From positions 1 through 50,563 of the forward strand of contig JAPLSY010000028.1 of NCBI GenBank assembly GCA_026398415.1: a DNA stretch of 50,563 nt. Reading direction: 5' to 3'. The DNA comes from Kiritimatiellota bacterium (lineage in GTDB: Bacteria > Verrucomicrobiota > Kiritimatiellia > JAAZAB01). Every line of letters starts with the position of its first letter. Positions within the stretch are counted from its first letter, which is position 1. Both the position numbers and the translations under genes were made by a program. The notes below the pieces were generated by a model, which ran no database searches, was not told the DNA's origin, and was given only the letters and a program-made list of their open reading frames with translations. Below, piece after piece: positions 1 to 8,653 of the stretch.

Positions 1-36
1 AGGTATCATTCCCCAATCATAGCGTATCGGGGCTTC

Positions 37-66
37 TCAGGGGCCACCTCCGGAGGTGGCCCCTGA
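37..66. terminator. Perfect 30-bp palindrome
   Basis: Positions 37-51 are the exact reverse complement of 52-66, so the stretch is a perfect GC-rich palindrome with no loop (centre CTCCGGAG). It lies upstream of the beta-barrel gene and could end transcription of a gene left of the window. No clear T-tract follows, so a repeat or a structural element is equally possible. Confidence 0.4.
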
Positions 67-231
67 TCTCATTCATCCGTCTATGATTCACAACCCTTAG
101 CTTGGCCAGAGGGGGGTCACGATGTCCCCCACCTCGCCCACAGGCCGTCAATAATTGGCTTGATAATAAGCAGGCCATAGCTTAGTGTGCAAACGTAGCA
201 ACCGCAAACCAACAATAACCAAAGGAGAGCC

Positions 232-762
232 ATGATGAAACGGAACTTGATTGCATTATTAGTCGCGAGTACGGGGATCCTATGGATAGCCTCCACCGGT
301 CAGGCACAGGAACAGGAAAGGAATAACCAACTCGGTGTTGGCGTGCATTACTGGACGACCGTTAAAAACATTGACGTGAATGATGTCGATAAAAACGGTT
401 TTTCGTACTTGGCCATGTACCAGTACCACTACGGGTGGGTTGGCATCGAAGCCGACTTGGAATGGTTTCAAAAAGGATTCGGCGGCGCCGGTCAGGATGT
501 CTATCAACCGCAGGCCTATTTCATTCTCGGCAAGATTATTTATGCGGCCGCGGGCATCGGCGGCTACTACTCGGACAACAAATTAGCCGACAATCCCTTC
601 TACGCGTTCCGCGTCGGCCTGGATATTCCGTTGTTGCCCATCCTGCACCTGGACATTAACGCCAATTACCGGTTTGAAAACTGGAATGACCTCAGCACCG
701 AAGGCAAAAGCGTTGATACCGATACCGTTACGCTCGGCGCCGCCGCACGGCTGGCATTCTAA
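232..762 (+). CDS. Small outer-membrane beta-barrel protein
   Basis: 176 residues. The N-terminus is a typical signal peptide: basic MMKR, a hydrophobic stretch to about residue 20, then a likely cut after STGQA near residue 25. The mature part alternates aromatic and polar residues (YQYHYGWVG, YAAAGIGGYY, ANYRFENW) and ends in Phe, as outer-membrane barrels recognised by BamA do. The length fits an 8-strand barrel of the OmpA/OmpW-like porin fold. The start is supported by AAAGGAGAG at 221-229 just before ATG 232; ATG 235 is also possible. No enzyme motif is visible. The specific function is unknown; the barrel assignment is inferred from pattern rather than from a recognised family. Confidence 0.72.
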   Translation: MMKRNLIALLVASTGILWIASTGQAQEQERNNQLGVGVHYWTTVKNIDVNDVDKNGFSYLAMYQYHYGWVGIEADLEWFQKGFGGAGQDVYQPQAYFILGKIIYAAAGIGGYYSDNKLADNPFYAFRVGLDIPLLPILHLDINANYRFENWNDLSTEGKSVDTDTVTLGAAARLAF

Positions 763-801
763 TATTTCGTCAGGCAAATCATGGAGGGCTCAAGCCAAAC
801 T

Positions 802-1221
802 ATGCCGGCCACATTGATCCAGGCTCCCGTCAGCGTTCGCGCCGCGGGCAACAAGCCCAAAGTCATCGAGGAATTCATCGGCCGCGTCGGCTCCAAAACC
901 GAGGCGGTCAGCATCGCCCGCATGCGCAGCCCCGGCGGCTGGAGCGAACCGGGCCAGACACCGGAGTTCGACGAATATTCCGTCGTCTTTAAAGGTCACT
1001 TGCGGGTCAAGACACGTACCGGCGCTATTGACGTCAAGGCCGGCCAGGCCGTGATTGTGCGGCGGGGCGAATGGGTTCAATACAGCACGCCGGCACCGGA
1101 GGGCGCGGAATACATGGCCGTGTGCCTGCCGGCCTTCGGACCGGATATTGTGCACCGGGAGGCTGAAAGCCAGACGCCCGCGGACGGACGCCAGATGACA
1201 GACGACAGACACCAGACCTGA
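802..1221 (+). CDS. Cupin-domain protein with repeat-derived C-terminal tail
   Basis: 139 residues from ATG 802; an in-frame ATG at 781 overlaps the GGAGGG that may serve as ribosome site, so the later start is preferred. A single cupin domain fills about residues 20-115. GGWSEPGQTPEFDEYSVVFKG gives the first cupin strand pair, and VKAGQAVIVRRGEWVQYSTP the second. The usual His ligands are largely replaced by Glu or other residues, so metal binding is uncertain. The family is of small sugar- or ethanolamine-type cupins with no assigned reaction here. The last ~17 residues (SQTPADGRQMTDDRHQT) are encoded by a dispersed word repeat at 1183-1219 and probably are not part of the ancestral protein. 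It faces hypB tail to tail. Confidence 0.75.
   Translation: MPATLIQAPVSVRAAGNKPKVIEEFIGRVGSKTEAVSIARMRSPGGWSEPGQTPEFDEYSVVFKGHLRVKTRTGAIDVKAGQAVIVRRGEWVQYSTPAPEGAEYMAVCLPAFGPDIVHREAESQTPADGRQMTDDRHQT
1183..1219 (+). repeat. 3'-end word repeat, copy 1 (inside cupin C-terminus)
   Basis: The unit starts GACGGACGCCAGATGACAG. Its first 26 nt match the reverse complement of 1377-1402 at 24 positions, so copies 1 and 2 form an inverted pair between the convergent cupin and hypB genes. Related words recur at 7135-7149 and 12227-12256, each time at the end of a gene. Confidence 0.7.
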
Positions 1222-1368
1222 GGCGGACGACGAATGACTGAAGCCGGATGACGGACCGGAGAAGAACGGCAGGACAGCGGAGGCCGGACGCCTGACGGCA
1301 AATGACGGATGGTAAACTGCCCGCCGTAATGCGGGGTAACGGATAAAGGACAATGGAACGACGATTTT

Positions 1369-2064
1369 CTATTTTTCTGTTGTCTGTCGTCTGGCGTCCG
1401 TCGTTTGGTTTTCATGCCGCATTTCCCGAAGCCACTTGATCCAGGCGGCCATCCCCCGGCCGGTTTGAGCTGAAACTTGGAATACGGGCGTGGTGGCATT
1501 GACTTGGCGCAGGTAAGCCCGGCAGGCCTTGAGATTAAACGGCAGGTGTGGGAGCAAATCCATTTTAGTCAGCACCACGGCCTTGGCCTCCCGGAAGAGC
1601 GTTGGATATTTTACCGGCTTATCTTCGCCCTCCGTCACGCTCAGGACGGCCACCTTGGCATGCTCGCCAATATCGAATTCTGCCGGACAAACCAGGTTGC
1701 CGACATTTTCAACCACCACCAGGTCGAGTTTCGTGAGCGGCAGGTCGCGGAGCGCATAATGCACCAACTTGGCCTCCAGGTGGCAGGCGCCGTCGGTCAA
1801 CAACTGGCTGACCCGACAGTCCAGACGGGCCAGGCGCTCGGCATCATGCGTGGTGGCGACGTCGCCCTCCAGCACGGCAAACCGGCATGTTTTTGACAGC
1901 GCGCGCACGGTTTTTTCCAGCAGGCGGGTTTTTCCCGCGCCGGGCGAGCCGATCAGGTTGAGCATGACCACATGGTGCTTTTTCAGCAGGGCGCGCGTCC
2001 GGACCGCCCACAGATCGTTAGCGCCCATCAGGTTCCGATAGATTTTAATGTTCAGCTTGGGCAT
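1369..2064 (-). CDS. hypB: Hydrogenase/urease nickel incorporation GTPase HypB
   Basis: 231 residues. SIMIBI-class GTPase that drives nickel delivery to [NiFe]-hydrogenase together with HypA. The P-loop GSPGAGKT is at residues 39-46, and the guanine-specificity motif appears as TKMD. The metal site in the G domain is seen as Cys94-His95 (DGACHLEA). The N-terminal His-rich stretch and the high-affinity CxxCGC nickel site of E. coli HypB are absent, so this is the short form. The start codon lies inside the 3' end of hypA (13-bp overlap), so the two are translationally coupled. The last residues (NQTTDARRQTTEK) come from a dispersed repeat. No hypC-F or hydrogenase subunit genes lie in the window; the client enzyme must be elsewhere. 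Confidence 0.93.
   Translation of the reverse strand: MPKLNIKIYRNLMGANDLWAVRTRALLKKHHVVMLNLIGSPGAGKTRLLEKTVRALSKTCRFAVLEGDVATTHDAERLARLDCRVSQLLTDGACHLEAKLVHYALRDLPLTKLDLVVVENVGNLVCPAEFDIGEHAKVAVLSVTEGEDKPVKYPTLFREAKAVVLTKMDLLPHLPFNLKACRAYLRQVNATTPVFQVSAQTGRGMAAWIKWLREMRHENQTTDARRQTTEK
1377..1402 (-). repeat. 3'-end word repeat, copy 2 (inside hypB C-terminus)
   Basis: On the minus strand this reads GACGGACGCCAGACGACAG followed by ACAACAG. It encodes part of the last ~13 residues of HypB. It is the inverted partner of 1183-1208. Confidence 0.7.
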
Positions 2065-2408
2065 TCTTTTTCCACCTCGATGCTGTCCAGATACAGTTCC
2101 TTGCCGCCCGTAATTTCGATGTCACCGGCCTGGCATCGGCCGCAGGCAAACAGCGTGCCCTTGATTTTGCCGCGCCAACGACACTGGCGGCATTCGGCCG
2201 TGATCGGCATACGGCGGACACTCAAGCGCGATCCCGCCGCCGGCGTATCTTTCGTCAGCACCTCATAGGCAAAGGTCAGATTGGCGTTCACGAGTTGATG
2301 CAGTTCCCCGGCCACAATCCGTGCGCGGACCAGGCGAGAGGGCTGAACTTTTTTCAATTCCGCCAGCACGGCCTGCACAATCGTTTGGACTATCGAGAAT
2401 TCATGCAC
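2052..2408 (-). CDS. hypA: Hydrogenase maturation nickel metallochaperone HypA
   Basis: 118 residues, the normal family length. HypA binds Ni(II) through its N-terminal Met-His-Glu and hands it to the hydrogenase large subunit with HypB. The protein begins MHEFSIV, so His2 of the nickel site is present, which also fixes the start. The structural zinc site is two CxxC pairs, Cys73/Cys76 and Cys89/Cys92. It overlaps hypB and lies 67 bp downstream of the MFS transporter on the same strand, so cotranscription of the three is possible but not shown. Confidence 0.94.
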   Translation of the reverse strand: MHEFSIVQTIVQAVLAELKKVQPSRLVRARIVAGELHQLVNANLTFAYEVLTKDTPAAGSRLSVRRMPITAECRQCRWRGKIKGTLFACGRCQAGDIEITGGKELYLDSIEVEKECPS

Positions 2409-2475
2409 GATTCAATTAATACCATTGGCCGGTCATTTCGCAAAGCTTGAAGCGCGACCCCGCGCTTTCCCCCCT

Positions 2476-3756
2476 CTACGCTTTACCACGTCGCTCTGCT
2501 GCGGGGCAAGTGGCCACTTGGTTGCCGACGTGGCGTTCCACGTTCCACATGCAGCCCGTGCGGATCAGGTTACTGAAGAATAACATCACAACGGCCACGC
2601 CGGCCGCCGCCATGAACACGGAAGCGTGCCCGTATTTCATCCACATCAGCCCGCCCAGGGCCGGCACGGACATGGAAACGGCGTGGTTAATGCTGACCCC
2701 CAGCGAGAGCGAAGGCGCCACGTCCTCGGGTTTGAGGGCAATTTTGGCCAGGTAAGTATCGCGCGCTATATTGGTTCCAAATAACAGGAGATCGCCCACA
2801 AAACACGCATAGAGCAGGCCCAGCGCCAGCGCGTGACTGCCGATCAGATGCGCATAGCCGTAACCGATACACACCAGGAAAACCAGCCCGGAATCCACCA
2901 TCAGGACCCAGCGTTCGCCAAACCGATCGATGGCCCGGCCCAGCGCAGGCTGGAAAACAACGCCCAGCACGCCGGCCACCATCCAGAGCTGGGCAAAAAT
3001 ATAAGCCGGCTGGTGAAAGATCTTGATCAGTACCCAGGGGCCGAAGGTGATGAAAATCTGCTTGCGCGCGCCGAACAGAAAGGCCAGCGTGTAGTATAGC
3101 CAATACTGACGACGGAACACAAATTTCTGACGTTGCAGATGGGCATTCGGCATCCACATTGTGAACAAAATAAAAGCGGCACCCAAGGCCACGATCCCGC
3201 CGATGATATACATGGTCCGGTACCCGGCGCCGAGGTGCTTCATCAGGATCCACACCATGGCACAGCCCACAATGCTGGCGGCAATCCCAACCCCCTGGAT
3301 CTGGCCCAGACGCCGTCCCTTATGTTCGACGTGGGCCAAATCCATGCCGATGGACGAGCGCACCGGCATCATCATATGCGCGCCCGTGTTCCAGACAAAC
3401 ATGAAAACCAGCATGACCGTCCAAGAGGCGCCCCAGATCGCGATACCCAGCATGCCAATCCCAATGCACAGCGCGGAAAACGCGGCAATGCGCGTTTCGC
3501 TGATAAAAAAAAGCGCCCCGACAAAAAGGGCCGTCAGGAGTCCCGGCAGTTCCCTGGGAAATTCCAGAAAGCCGCGGGCGGCGGCATTCAGGTTAAAGGT
3601 ATCGCTCAAAAAATTATTGAACGTGCTTTCGCCAATGCCACCGGTAATGCTCAGGAGCGCAATCCCCGCCAGGAACAGTTTCAGTTGCGGGTTCATCTGA
3701 CGCACGCGGGCCAGAAATGAAGATGGACGCCAGACCGGAGAAGAGTTAATACTCAT
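2476..3756 (-). CDS. Major facilitator superfamily transporter
   Basis: 426 residues with about 12 hydrophobic segments split into two halves by a basic loop (HLQRQKFVFRRQYW, about residues 206-219). This is the MFS pattern of an inner-membrane secondary transporter. The loop motif between TM2 and TM3 is poorly conserved, while GRAIDRFGERW in the second half resembles the MFS signature GxxxDRxGRR. No substrate can be read from the sequence. A long cytoplasmic N-terminus (about 25 residues) and a charged C-tail are present. The gene is preceded by a 13-bp inverted-repeat pair (3770-3903). Confidence 0.82.
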   Translation of the reverse strand: MSINSSPVWRPSSFLARVRQMNPQLKLFLAGIALLSITGGIGESTFNNFLSDTFNLNAAARGFLEFPRELPGLLTALFVGALFFISETRIAAFSALCIGIGMLGIAIWGASWTVMLVFMFVWNTGAHMMMPVRSSIGMDLAHVEHKGRRLGQIQGVGIAASIVGCAMVWILMKHLGAGYRTMYIIGGIVALGAAFILFTMWMPNAHLQRQKFVFRRQYWLYYTLAFLFGARKQIFITFGPWVLIKIFHQPAYIFAQLWMVAGVLGVVFQPALGRAIDRFGERWVLMVDSGLVFLVCIGYGYAHLIGSHALALGLLYACFVGDLLLFGTNIARDTYLAKIALKPEDVAPSLSLGVSINHAVSMSVPALGGLMWMKYGHASVFMAAAGVAVVMLFFSNLIRTGCMWNVERHVGNQVATCPAAERRGKA

Positions 3757-3769
3757 TATGTGCTTTTTT

Positions 3770-3903
3770 GTAATAGTTTAGCTCAAAAAACCAAACCTTT
3801 TTAAAATAGAGCCTATCATCTGTTGTGACGGCCGCACAAACAGATGCAACATGGAAAAAATGTTCGATACGGCTTTTTCGATTTAAATGCGCTAAACTAT
3901 TAC
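3770..3903. repeat. Inverted-repeat-bounded intergenic element
   Basis: GTAATAGTTTAGC at 3770-3782 is repeated exactly in inverse orientation at 3891-3903, enclosing 108 bp of AT-rich DNA between namZ and the MFS gene. It resembles a miniature element with terminal repeats, or paired operator half-sites upstream of the MFS gene. No target-site duplication is evident. Confidence 0.5.
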
Positions 3904-3924
3904 GCTTTTTGTGGCTAAACTCCA

Positions 3925-5088
3925 TCAATAAAGCAGAATGGCCGCACGGGACAGTACGAAGGCCCTTTGAGACTTGATCCACGTCCGCCGGATTTGTTCC
4001 GGCGCGGCGCCAGCCTGCAAAGCAAGCCGGACAGCATCGGTGCCATAGAGTTTATCGAAGAAATCCTCGCGTGTGCCCGCGTGCTTCCAGATTTTGCGGA
4101 CCCCGTACAGTTCCTGCAGACAGGCCAGGATGGAAACCCCGGTATAAACGGGCTGGAATATATTGGGATCGGTTACCGCGAGGCGGACGCCATCAAAGAC
4201 GGTGCCAGCTGTTGTGGTTTTGTAGGGGTGCGCATAAAACGACACGCCCGGCAGACGCCGCGCATTCAGCCGCGCGCACACCGGAGCGCTTTTAAGCCAC
4301 GGGGCGGCAAACACCTGAAAAGCCAGGTTGGATGCCCGCCCGATGTTGAAGGCGCCCAAAGCTTCGCCGAAGACGGTGGCCAGGTAACACTGCCCGGTTT
4401 CCCAGGCACGGATGCCGGGTGAGGGCGGAATCCAGGGCGGCCAGTCCGCGCCGCGCGCCGGATCGCGCGTATATCCTTGCATTCGCGCGACGCGGAGCGA
4501 CACATCCAGTCCCAGGTCGGTTTTGAGCCAAAGCGCCATTTCACCGGGCGTCATGCCATAGTGCATGGGAGCGCGCACGCACGCCACAAAGCTTTCAAAG
4601 GCGGGCGCAAGCATAGGGCCATCCACAATGCGCGGCAGAGGAATGGGGCGGTCGGCCACCACGACCTCCTTGCCCATTGCGGCGGCCTGCTCCAGCACAT
4701 AGCGCAAGGTGGCCACGTAAGTATAACAGCGTGCCCCGAGATCTTGGAGATCCACGACCAGCACATCCAGGTTTTTGAACATGGCCGGGGTTGGTCGACG
4801 TGCCGAACCATACAGGGAATAGACCGGAAGCCCCCAATCCGGATGCCGCCGGTGCCACAGCTTCTGGCCGGCGTCGCCGAGGCCGAAAAACCCATGTTCC
4901 GGCCCGAACAAGGCGCACAGTTTCAGCGCGCGACCCCGCACAGGAGCGCGCTCCCGCCACAATCGCTCGGCCGATGTCATACCGCGGGCATCAACGGCGG
5001 CCAGATGACTTATCAATCCGATGCGTTTACCTTCCAGCCAATGCCGGTGACGGGTCAGCAGGACATCAATTCCCGGGATAAAATGCAT
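3925..5088 (-). CDS. namZ: NamZ-type exo-beta-N-acetylmuramidase (DUF1343)
   Basis: 387 residues. DUF1343 proteins include NamZ (glycoside hydrolase family 171), which removes N-acetylmuramic acid from the non-reducing end of peptidoglycan fragments. Family marks are GIDVLL near the start, LFGPEHGFFG, LPVYSLYG, LDVLVVDLQDLGARCYTYV (the conserved DxQDxGxRxYTY block), ADRPIPL and the C-terminal EDFFDKLYGTD. No signal peptide is visible at the chosen ATG, unlike secreted NamZ, suggesting cytoplasmic recycling or a missed upstream start. The next gene upstream is ftsB, separated by a repeat element. Confidence in the family is high; the exact substrate is inferred. Confidence 0.88.
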   Translation of the reverse strand: MHFIPGIDVLLTRHRHWLEGKRIGLISHLAAVDARGMTSAERLWRERAPVRGRALKLCALFGPEHGFFGLGDAGQKLWHRRHPDWGLPVYSLYGSARRPTPAMFKNLDVLVVDLQDLGARCYTYVATLRYVLEQAAAMGKEVVVADRPIPLPRIVDGPMLAPAFESFVACVRAPMHYGMTPGEMALWLKTDLGLDVSLRVARMQGYTRDPARGADWPPWIPPSPGIRAWETGQCYLATVFGEALGAFNIGRASNLAFQVFAAPWLKSAPVCARLNARRLPGVSFYAHPYKTTTAGTVFDGVRLAVTDPNIFQPVYTGVSILACLQELYGVRKIWKHAGTREDFFDKLYGTDAVRLALQAGAAPEQIRRTWIKSQRAFVLSRAAILLY

Positions 5089-5140
5089 GGCATGAATGAC
5101 AAATGGCGAATTTCAAGCGGCGAGTTAACGATCTGGGTCA

Positions 5141-5276
5141 AGTTGATTATTTCCGGAACATTCTCACACGGAGCCACAAAGGTCACAAAGTTAATTCCAG
5201 ATTGGGAAGCTTCCCTTTGTGGCTTTGTGCCTTTGTGTGAGACAGATTCCGATATCTTAGTTTCATGTTTCCTGAG
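5141..5276 (+). repeat. Dispersed ~135-bp repeat, copy A
   Basis: This sequence reappears in opposite orientation at 15852-15987. A 36-nt core (5149-5184) matches 15937-15972 exactly, and the similarity continues to both ends at lower identity. The ends of the element are themselves inverted (CTCACACGGAGCCACAAAGG versus CCTTTGTG...TTTGTGTGAG), so a transcript could fold into a long hairpin. It fills most of the 215 bp between namZ and ftsB. Confidence 0.8.
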
Positions 5277-5303
5277 TCAATCAACCCGTGATCAAATCAG
5301 CGA

Positions 5304-5618
5304 TCAGTGCCGGACCCGGAACGCATTAGTCTTACGCTCGGTAAAGCGATAAATAGTTTCGCCGGCTTTGGCCTTGCCCAGCTCCTCGCGCGCAACGCGC
5401 TCCACGTACCGCGAATCCGACAGGAACTGGTCTTGCTGTGACTGCAATTGCCTGACCATGTCTTCCTTGGTGCGATTTTCCTCTTCCAGAATGGTCAGCT
5501 TACGTTGGCGTTCCTGGTTCTGGCGAATCTTGGGCAGGAACAGACTGACGACGGCGACAATCACCATTGCCACAAAAATGATCGTAGCACTCCTGTAAAT
5601 CGTCATCCAAACGTTCAT
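5304..5618 (-). CDS. ftsB: Septum formation initiator FtsB/DivIC
   Basis: 104 residues: a short cytoplasmic N-terminus, one transmembrane helix at about 9-28, a coiled coil at about 32-70 (IRQNQERQRKLTILEEENR), and the family block YVERVAREELGKAKAGETI. FtsB/DivIC proteins bridge FtsL and FtsQ in the divisome and help trigger septal peptidoglycan synthesis. The gene directly follows enolase (9 bp apart, same strand); the eno-ftsB order is common in Gram-negative bacteria and supports the call. ATG 5618 is used; a second Met at residue 5 is possible. Confidence 0.9.
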   Translation of the reverse strand: MNVWMTIYRSATIIFVAMVIVAVVSLFLPKIRQNQERQRKLTILEEENRTKEDMVRQLQSQQDQFLSDSRYVERVAREELGKAKAGETIYRFTERKTNAFRVRH

Positions 5619-5627
5619 GATCGCTCT

Positions 5628-6993
<1,366 letters not shown>

Positions 6994-7016
6994 GCACGTT
7001 GACAACACGTGGACCC

Positions 7017-7053
7017 GGATATTTCACGGTCAAAGATTGTTCGTGAAATATCC
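7017..7053. repeat. 12-bp perfect inverted repeat upstream of eno promoter
   Basis: GGATATTTCACG (7017-7028) and CGTGAAATATCC (7042-7053) form perfect arms around a 13-nt loop. It sits just upstream of the eno -35 box and downstream of the nitrilase gene. There is no T-run, so an operator or a processing hairpin is as likely as a terminator. Confidence 0.5.
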
Positions 7054-7134
7054 GCTTTGGCCGCAACATGATGCGGTCAAAGTTTCGGCGCGGCGCAAGA
7101 GCGCCTTGCTCAAGGCTGAGCGGTGAAGTGTATT

Positions 7135-7149
7135 GTCTGGCGTCCGTCA
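7135..7149 (-). repeat. 3'-end word repeat, copy 3 (after nitrilase gene)
   Basis: Minus strand GACGGACGCCAGACA, matching the start of copies 1 and 2, preceded by related GGACGACCGACGG words up to the stop codon of the nitrilase gene. Confidence 0.6.
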
Positions 7150-7172
7150 TCCGCCGTCGGTCGTCCGATTAC

Positions 7173-7997
7173 TCAGCCCAGCCGCCGGTGACAGAGGACA
7201 GGAATGCGCTGGCGGGTTCGGCGCAATACTTCCGGCTGGAGCGTGACGGCCAGGATTGTTTCCTTGTCGCCGGCGGTGGCGAGCACCTCGCCCCAGGGTC
7301 CCACCACCAGGCTGTGCCCGTGGCTGGCAATGCCGGTGCACGGATTGACACCGCACTGGTTGGGCGCCACGACGAAGGCCTGATTCTCGATTGCCCGCGC
7401 GCGAACGAGCGTCTCCCAATGATCCTTGCCGGTTTTTTGCGTGAAATTCGAGGGCACGAAAAAAAGCGCAGCGCCATGCTTGGAATAATAGCGGAACAGT
7501 TCCGGAAAGCGCAAGTCGTAGCAGATGGCCAGGCCACAAGACCAGCCTTCAACCTCGGCCATCACGGGTTTAGCGCCCGTTGCATAGATGTCGCTTTCCC
7601 GTACAATCTGCCCATTGTCCAGATTGGCCTCGAACAGGTGGATTTTACGGTAATGGGCGACGATCCGACCCAGCCGATTGATGAGTACGCTGGTGTTATA
7701 GATCTTGCCGCGGCCTTGTTCGATCACACTGCCGGCCAGTACCCATGCCCGCGCTCGCGCGGCCAGGGCCATCAGGCGCTTTGTAATCTGGCCCGGCAGG
7801 CGCTCCGCCACGGCGCGATAATCCGCGTCGGCGCCGCGAATGGCGAACACTTCCGGCAGGGCGATCAAATCGCAGGTCGGCGCCTTGTGCATTCGTGCCT
7901 CAATCCGGACTAAGTTGGCTTCCACATCCGCCCCGGCGCTGTTTTGAATCAGAATCACGCGCAAAGCACGTTGCGGTATAATGAAATTTCGGCTCAT
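7173..7997 (-). CDS. Carbon-nitrogen hydrolase (nitrilase/omega-amidase family)
   Basis: 274 residues, the usual length for one nitrilase-fold domain. The catalytic triad is visible: Glu49 (LPEVF), Lys118 (YRKIHLF) and Cys159 (CYDLRFPE). The family hydrolyses amides or C-N bonds of small molecules. The CYDLRFPELFR and YRKIHLFE signatures place it in the Nit/omega-amidase branch, which repairs deaminated glutathione or deamidates alpha-keto acid amides. The exact substrate is inferred only. Start ATG 7997 has GAGGA upstream and a good promoter at 8019-8046. Confidence 0.9.
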   Translation of the reverse strand: MSRNFIIPQRALRVILIQNSAGADVEANLVRIEARMHKAPTCDLIALPEVFAIRGADADYRAVAERLPGQITKRLMALAARARAWVLAGSVIEQGRGKIYNTSVLINRLGRIVAHYRKIHLFEANLDNGQIVRESDIYATGAKPVMAEVEGWSCGLAICYDLRFPELFRYYSKHGAALFFVPSNFTQKTGKDHWETLVRARAIENQAFVVAPNQCGVNPCTGIASHGHSLVVGPWGEVLATAGDKETILAVTLQPEVLRRTRQRIPVLCHRRLG

Positions 7998-8018
7998 GCT
8001 ATCCTCGTAAATATCTTC

Positions 8019-8046
8019 ATCATAGTCGCCTTCCGGACCATGTCAA
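8019..8046 (-). promoter_or_regulatory. Sigma70-type promoter of nitrilase gene
   Basis: Minus strand TTGACA (8041-8046), 16-bp spacer, TATGAT (8019-8024), 22 bp before the start codon region. Confidence 0.6.
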
Positions 8047-8173
8047 GTTTACGGGACCGATTATTCGGACTTGCTCAAGCGGAACGAGGCACTTAGCTCG
8101 CCAAACACAAAATTACCTTGCCCAGCTCATCCCAATCTGATACCCGATATCCCACAGACGACTACCGTTCCAT

Positions 8174-8194
8174 GGAGAGGTGACCGAGTGGCCG
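8174..8194 (+). repeat. Partial duplicate of tRNA-Ser 5' end
   Basis: The 21 bases starting GGAGAGGTGACCGAG are identical to the first 21 of the intact tRNA-Ser at 8373. After this point the sequence diverges completely, so no functional tRNA can form. It may be a remnant of a tandem tRNA or of an integration event. Confidence 0.7.
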
Positions 8195-8372
8195 TTTACG
8201 AGCGCCGGGGGCGGCGCGAGGAATGGCCGGAGCGAAAGCGACGGCCCCCGCAGGGGCAAGGCCGGGCAGGGAGCCGGCCGCGGCAACGTGCGCCACGCGC
8301 ACCTGAGGCCACGACGTTGGTTCCGAATGGCTCGATGGACGCATAAAACACATAACATTTTTTGAGAACACT

Positions 8373-8463
8373 GGAGAGGTGACCGAGTGGCCGAAGGTGT
8401 ACGACTGGAAATCGTATGTGCCCCAAAAGGGCACCGCGGGTTCGACTCCCGCCCTCTCCGCCA
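8373..8463 (+). tRNA. tRNA-Ser (anticodon GGA)
   Basis: 91 nt with CCA encoded. The acceptor arms GGAGAGG and CCTCTCC pair perfectly, with discriminator G at 8460. The D-arm reads GTGACCGAGTGGCC. The anticodon loop CTGGAAA, closed by TACGA/TCGTA, gives anticodon GGA at 8407-8409. A long variable arm (GTGCCCCAAAAGGGCAC) marks a class II tRNA, and the T-arm is GCGGG-TTCGACT-CCCGC. It reads UCC/UCU serine codons. Confidence 0.97.
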
Positions 8464-8466
8464 TTC

Positions 8467-8581
8467 GACGCGTTCGCATAGCTCGCTTGCTCATGGCAGG
8501 CCAAGGTAAGTAACTAAGCGAATGCGCCGAATGCTCTGAGCCTGTCGAAGAGCTTTTGCGATTGACGCGTTTGCATAGCTC
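8467..8581. repeat. Short direct repeats between tRNA-Ser and lipoprotein gene
   Basis: GACGCGTTCGCATAGCTC (8467-8484) recurs as GACGCGTTTGCATAGCTC (8564-8581), 17 of 18 identical. Between them lies AGCCTGTCGAAGAGC, a word resembling common bacterial interspersed repeats. No gene is seen in 8464-8653. Confidence 0.5.
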
Positions 8582-8653
8582 ACGGTGAGGCTCTACAGGC
8601 GTCATTCGGCATGCTTCGCGTACTCATAAATAGACAGCACAAGGAGAGTTGCC

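Larger units (their letters stand above)
7998..8372. other. Gene-free stretch before tRNA-Ser
   Basis: 375 bp without a supportable protein gene. It holds the leftward promoter of the nitrilase gene, a 21-bp partial tRNA copy at 8174-8194, and a very GC-rich, purine-rich segment (8195-8320) with short internal inverted repeats. Confidence 0.6.

Noticed and set aside
3133..3720. Two overlapping plus-strand frames of 180-195 codons
   Set aside because: Antisense to the MFS transporter, with composition typical of reverse-read membrane proteins.
3746..3982. Possible small gene between namZ and MFS
   Set aside because: The frame crosses the inverted-repeat element and overlaps both neighbours; no ribosome site.
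8174..8372. Integrated mobile element next to tRNA-Ser
   Set aside because: Only 178 bp lie between the two tRNA copies, with no integrase or gene; too little to call an island.
8162..8605. 147-codon minus-strand frame
   Set aside because: It runs through the tRNA-Ser gene on the opposite strand and is a typical false ORF.
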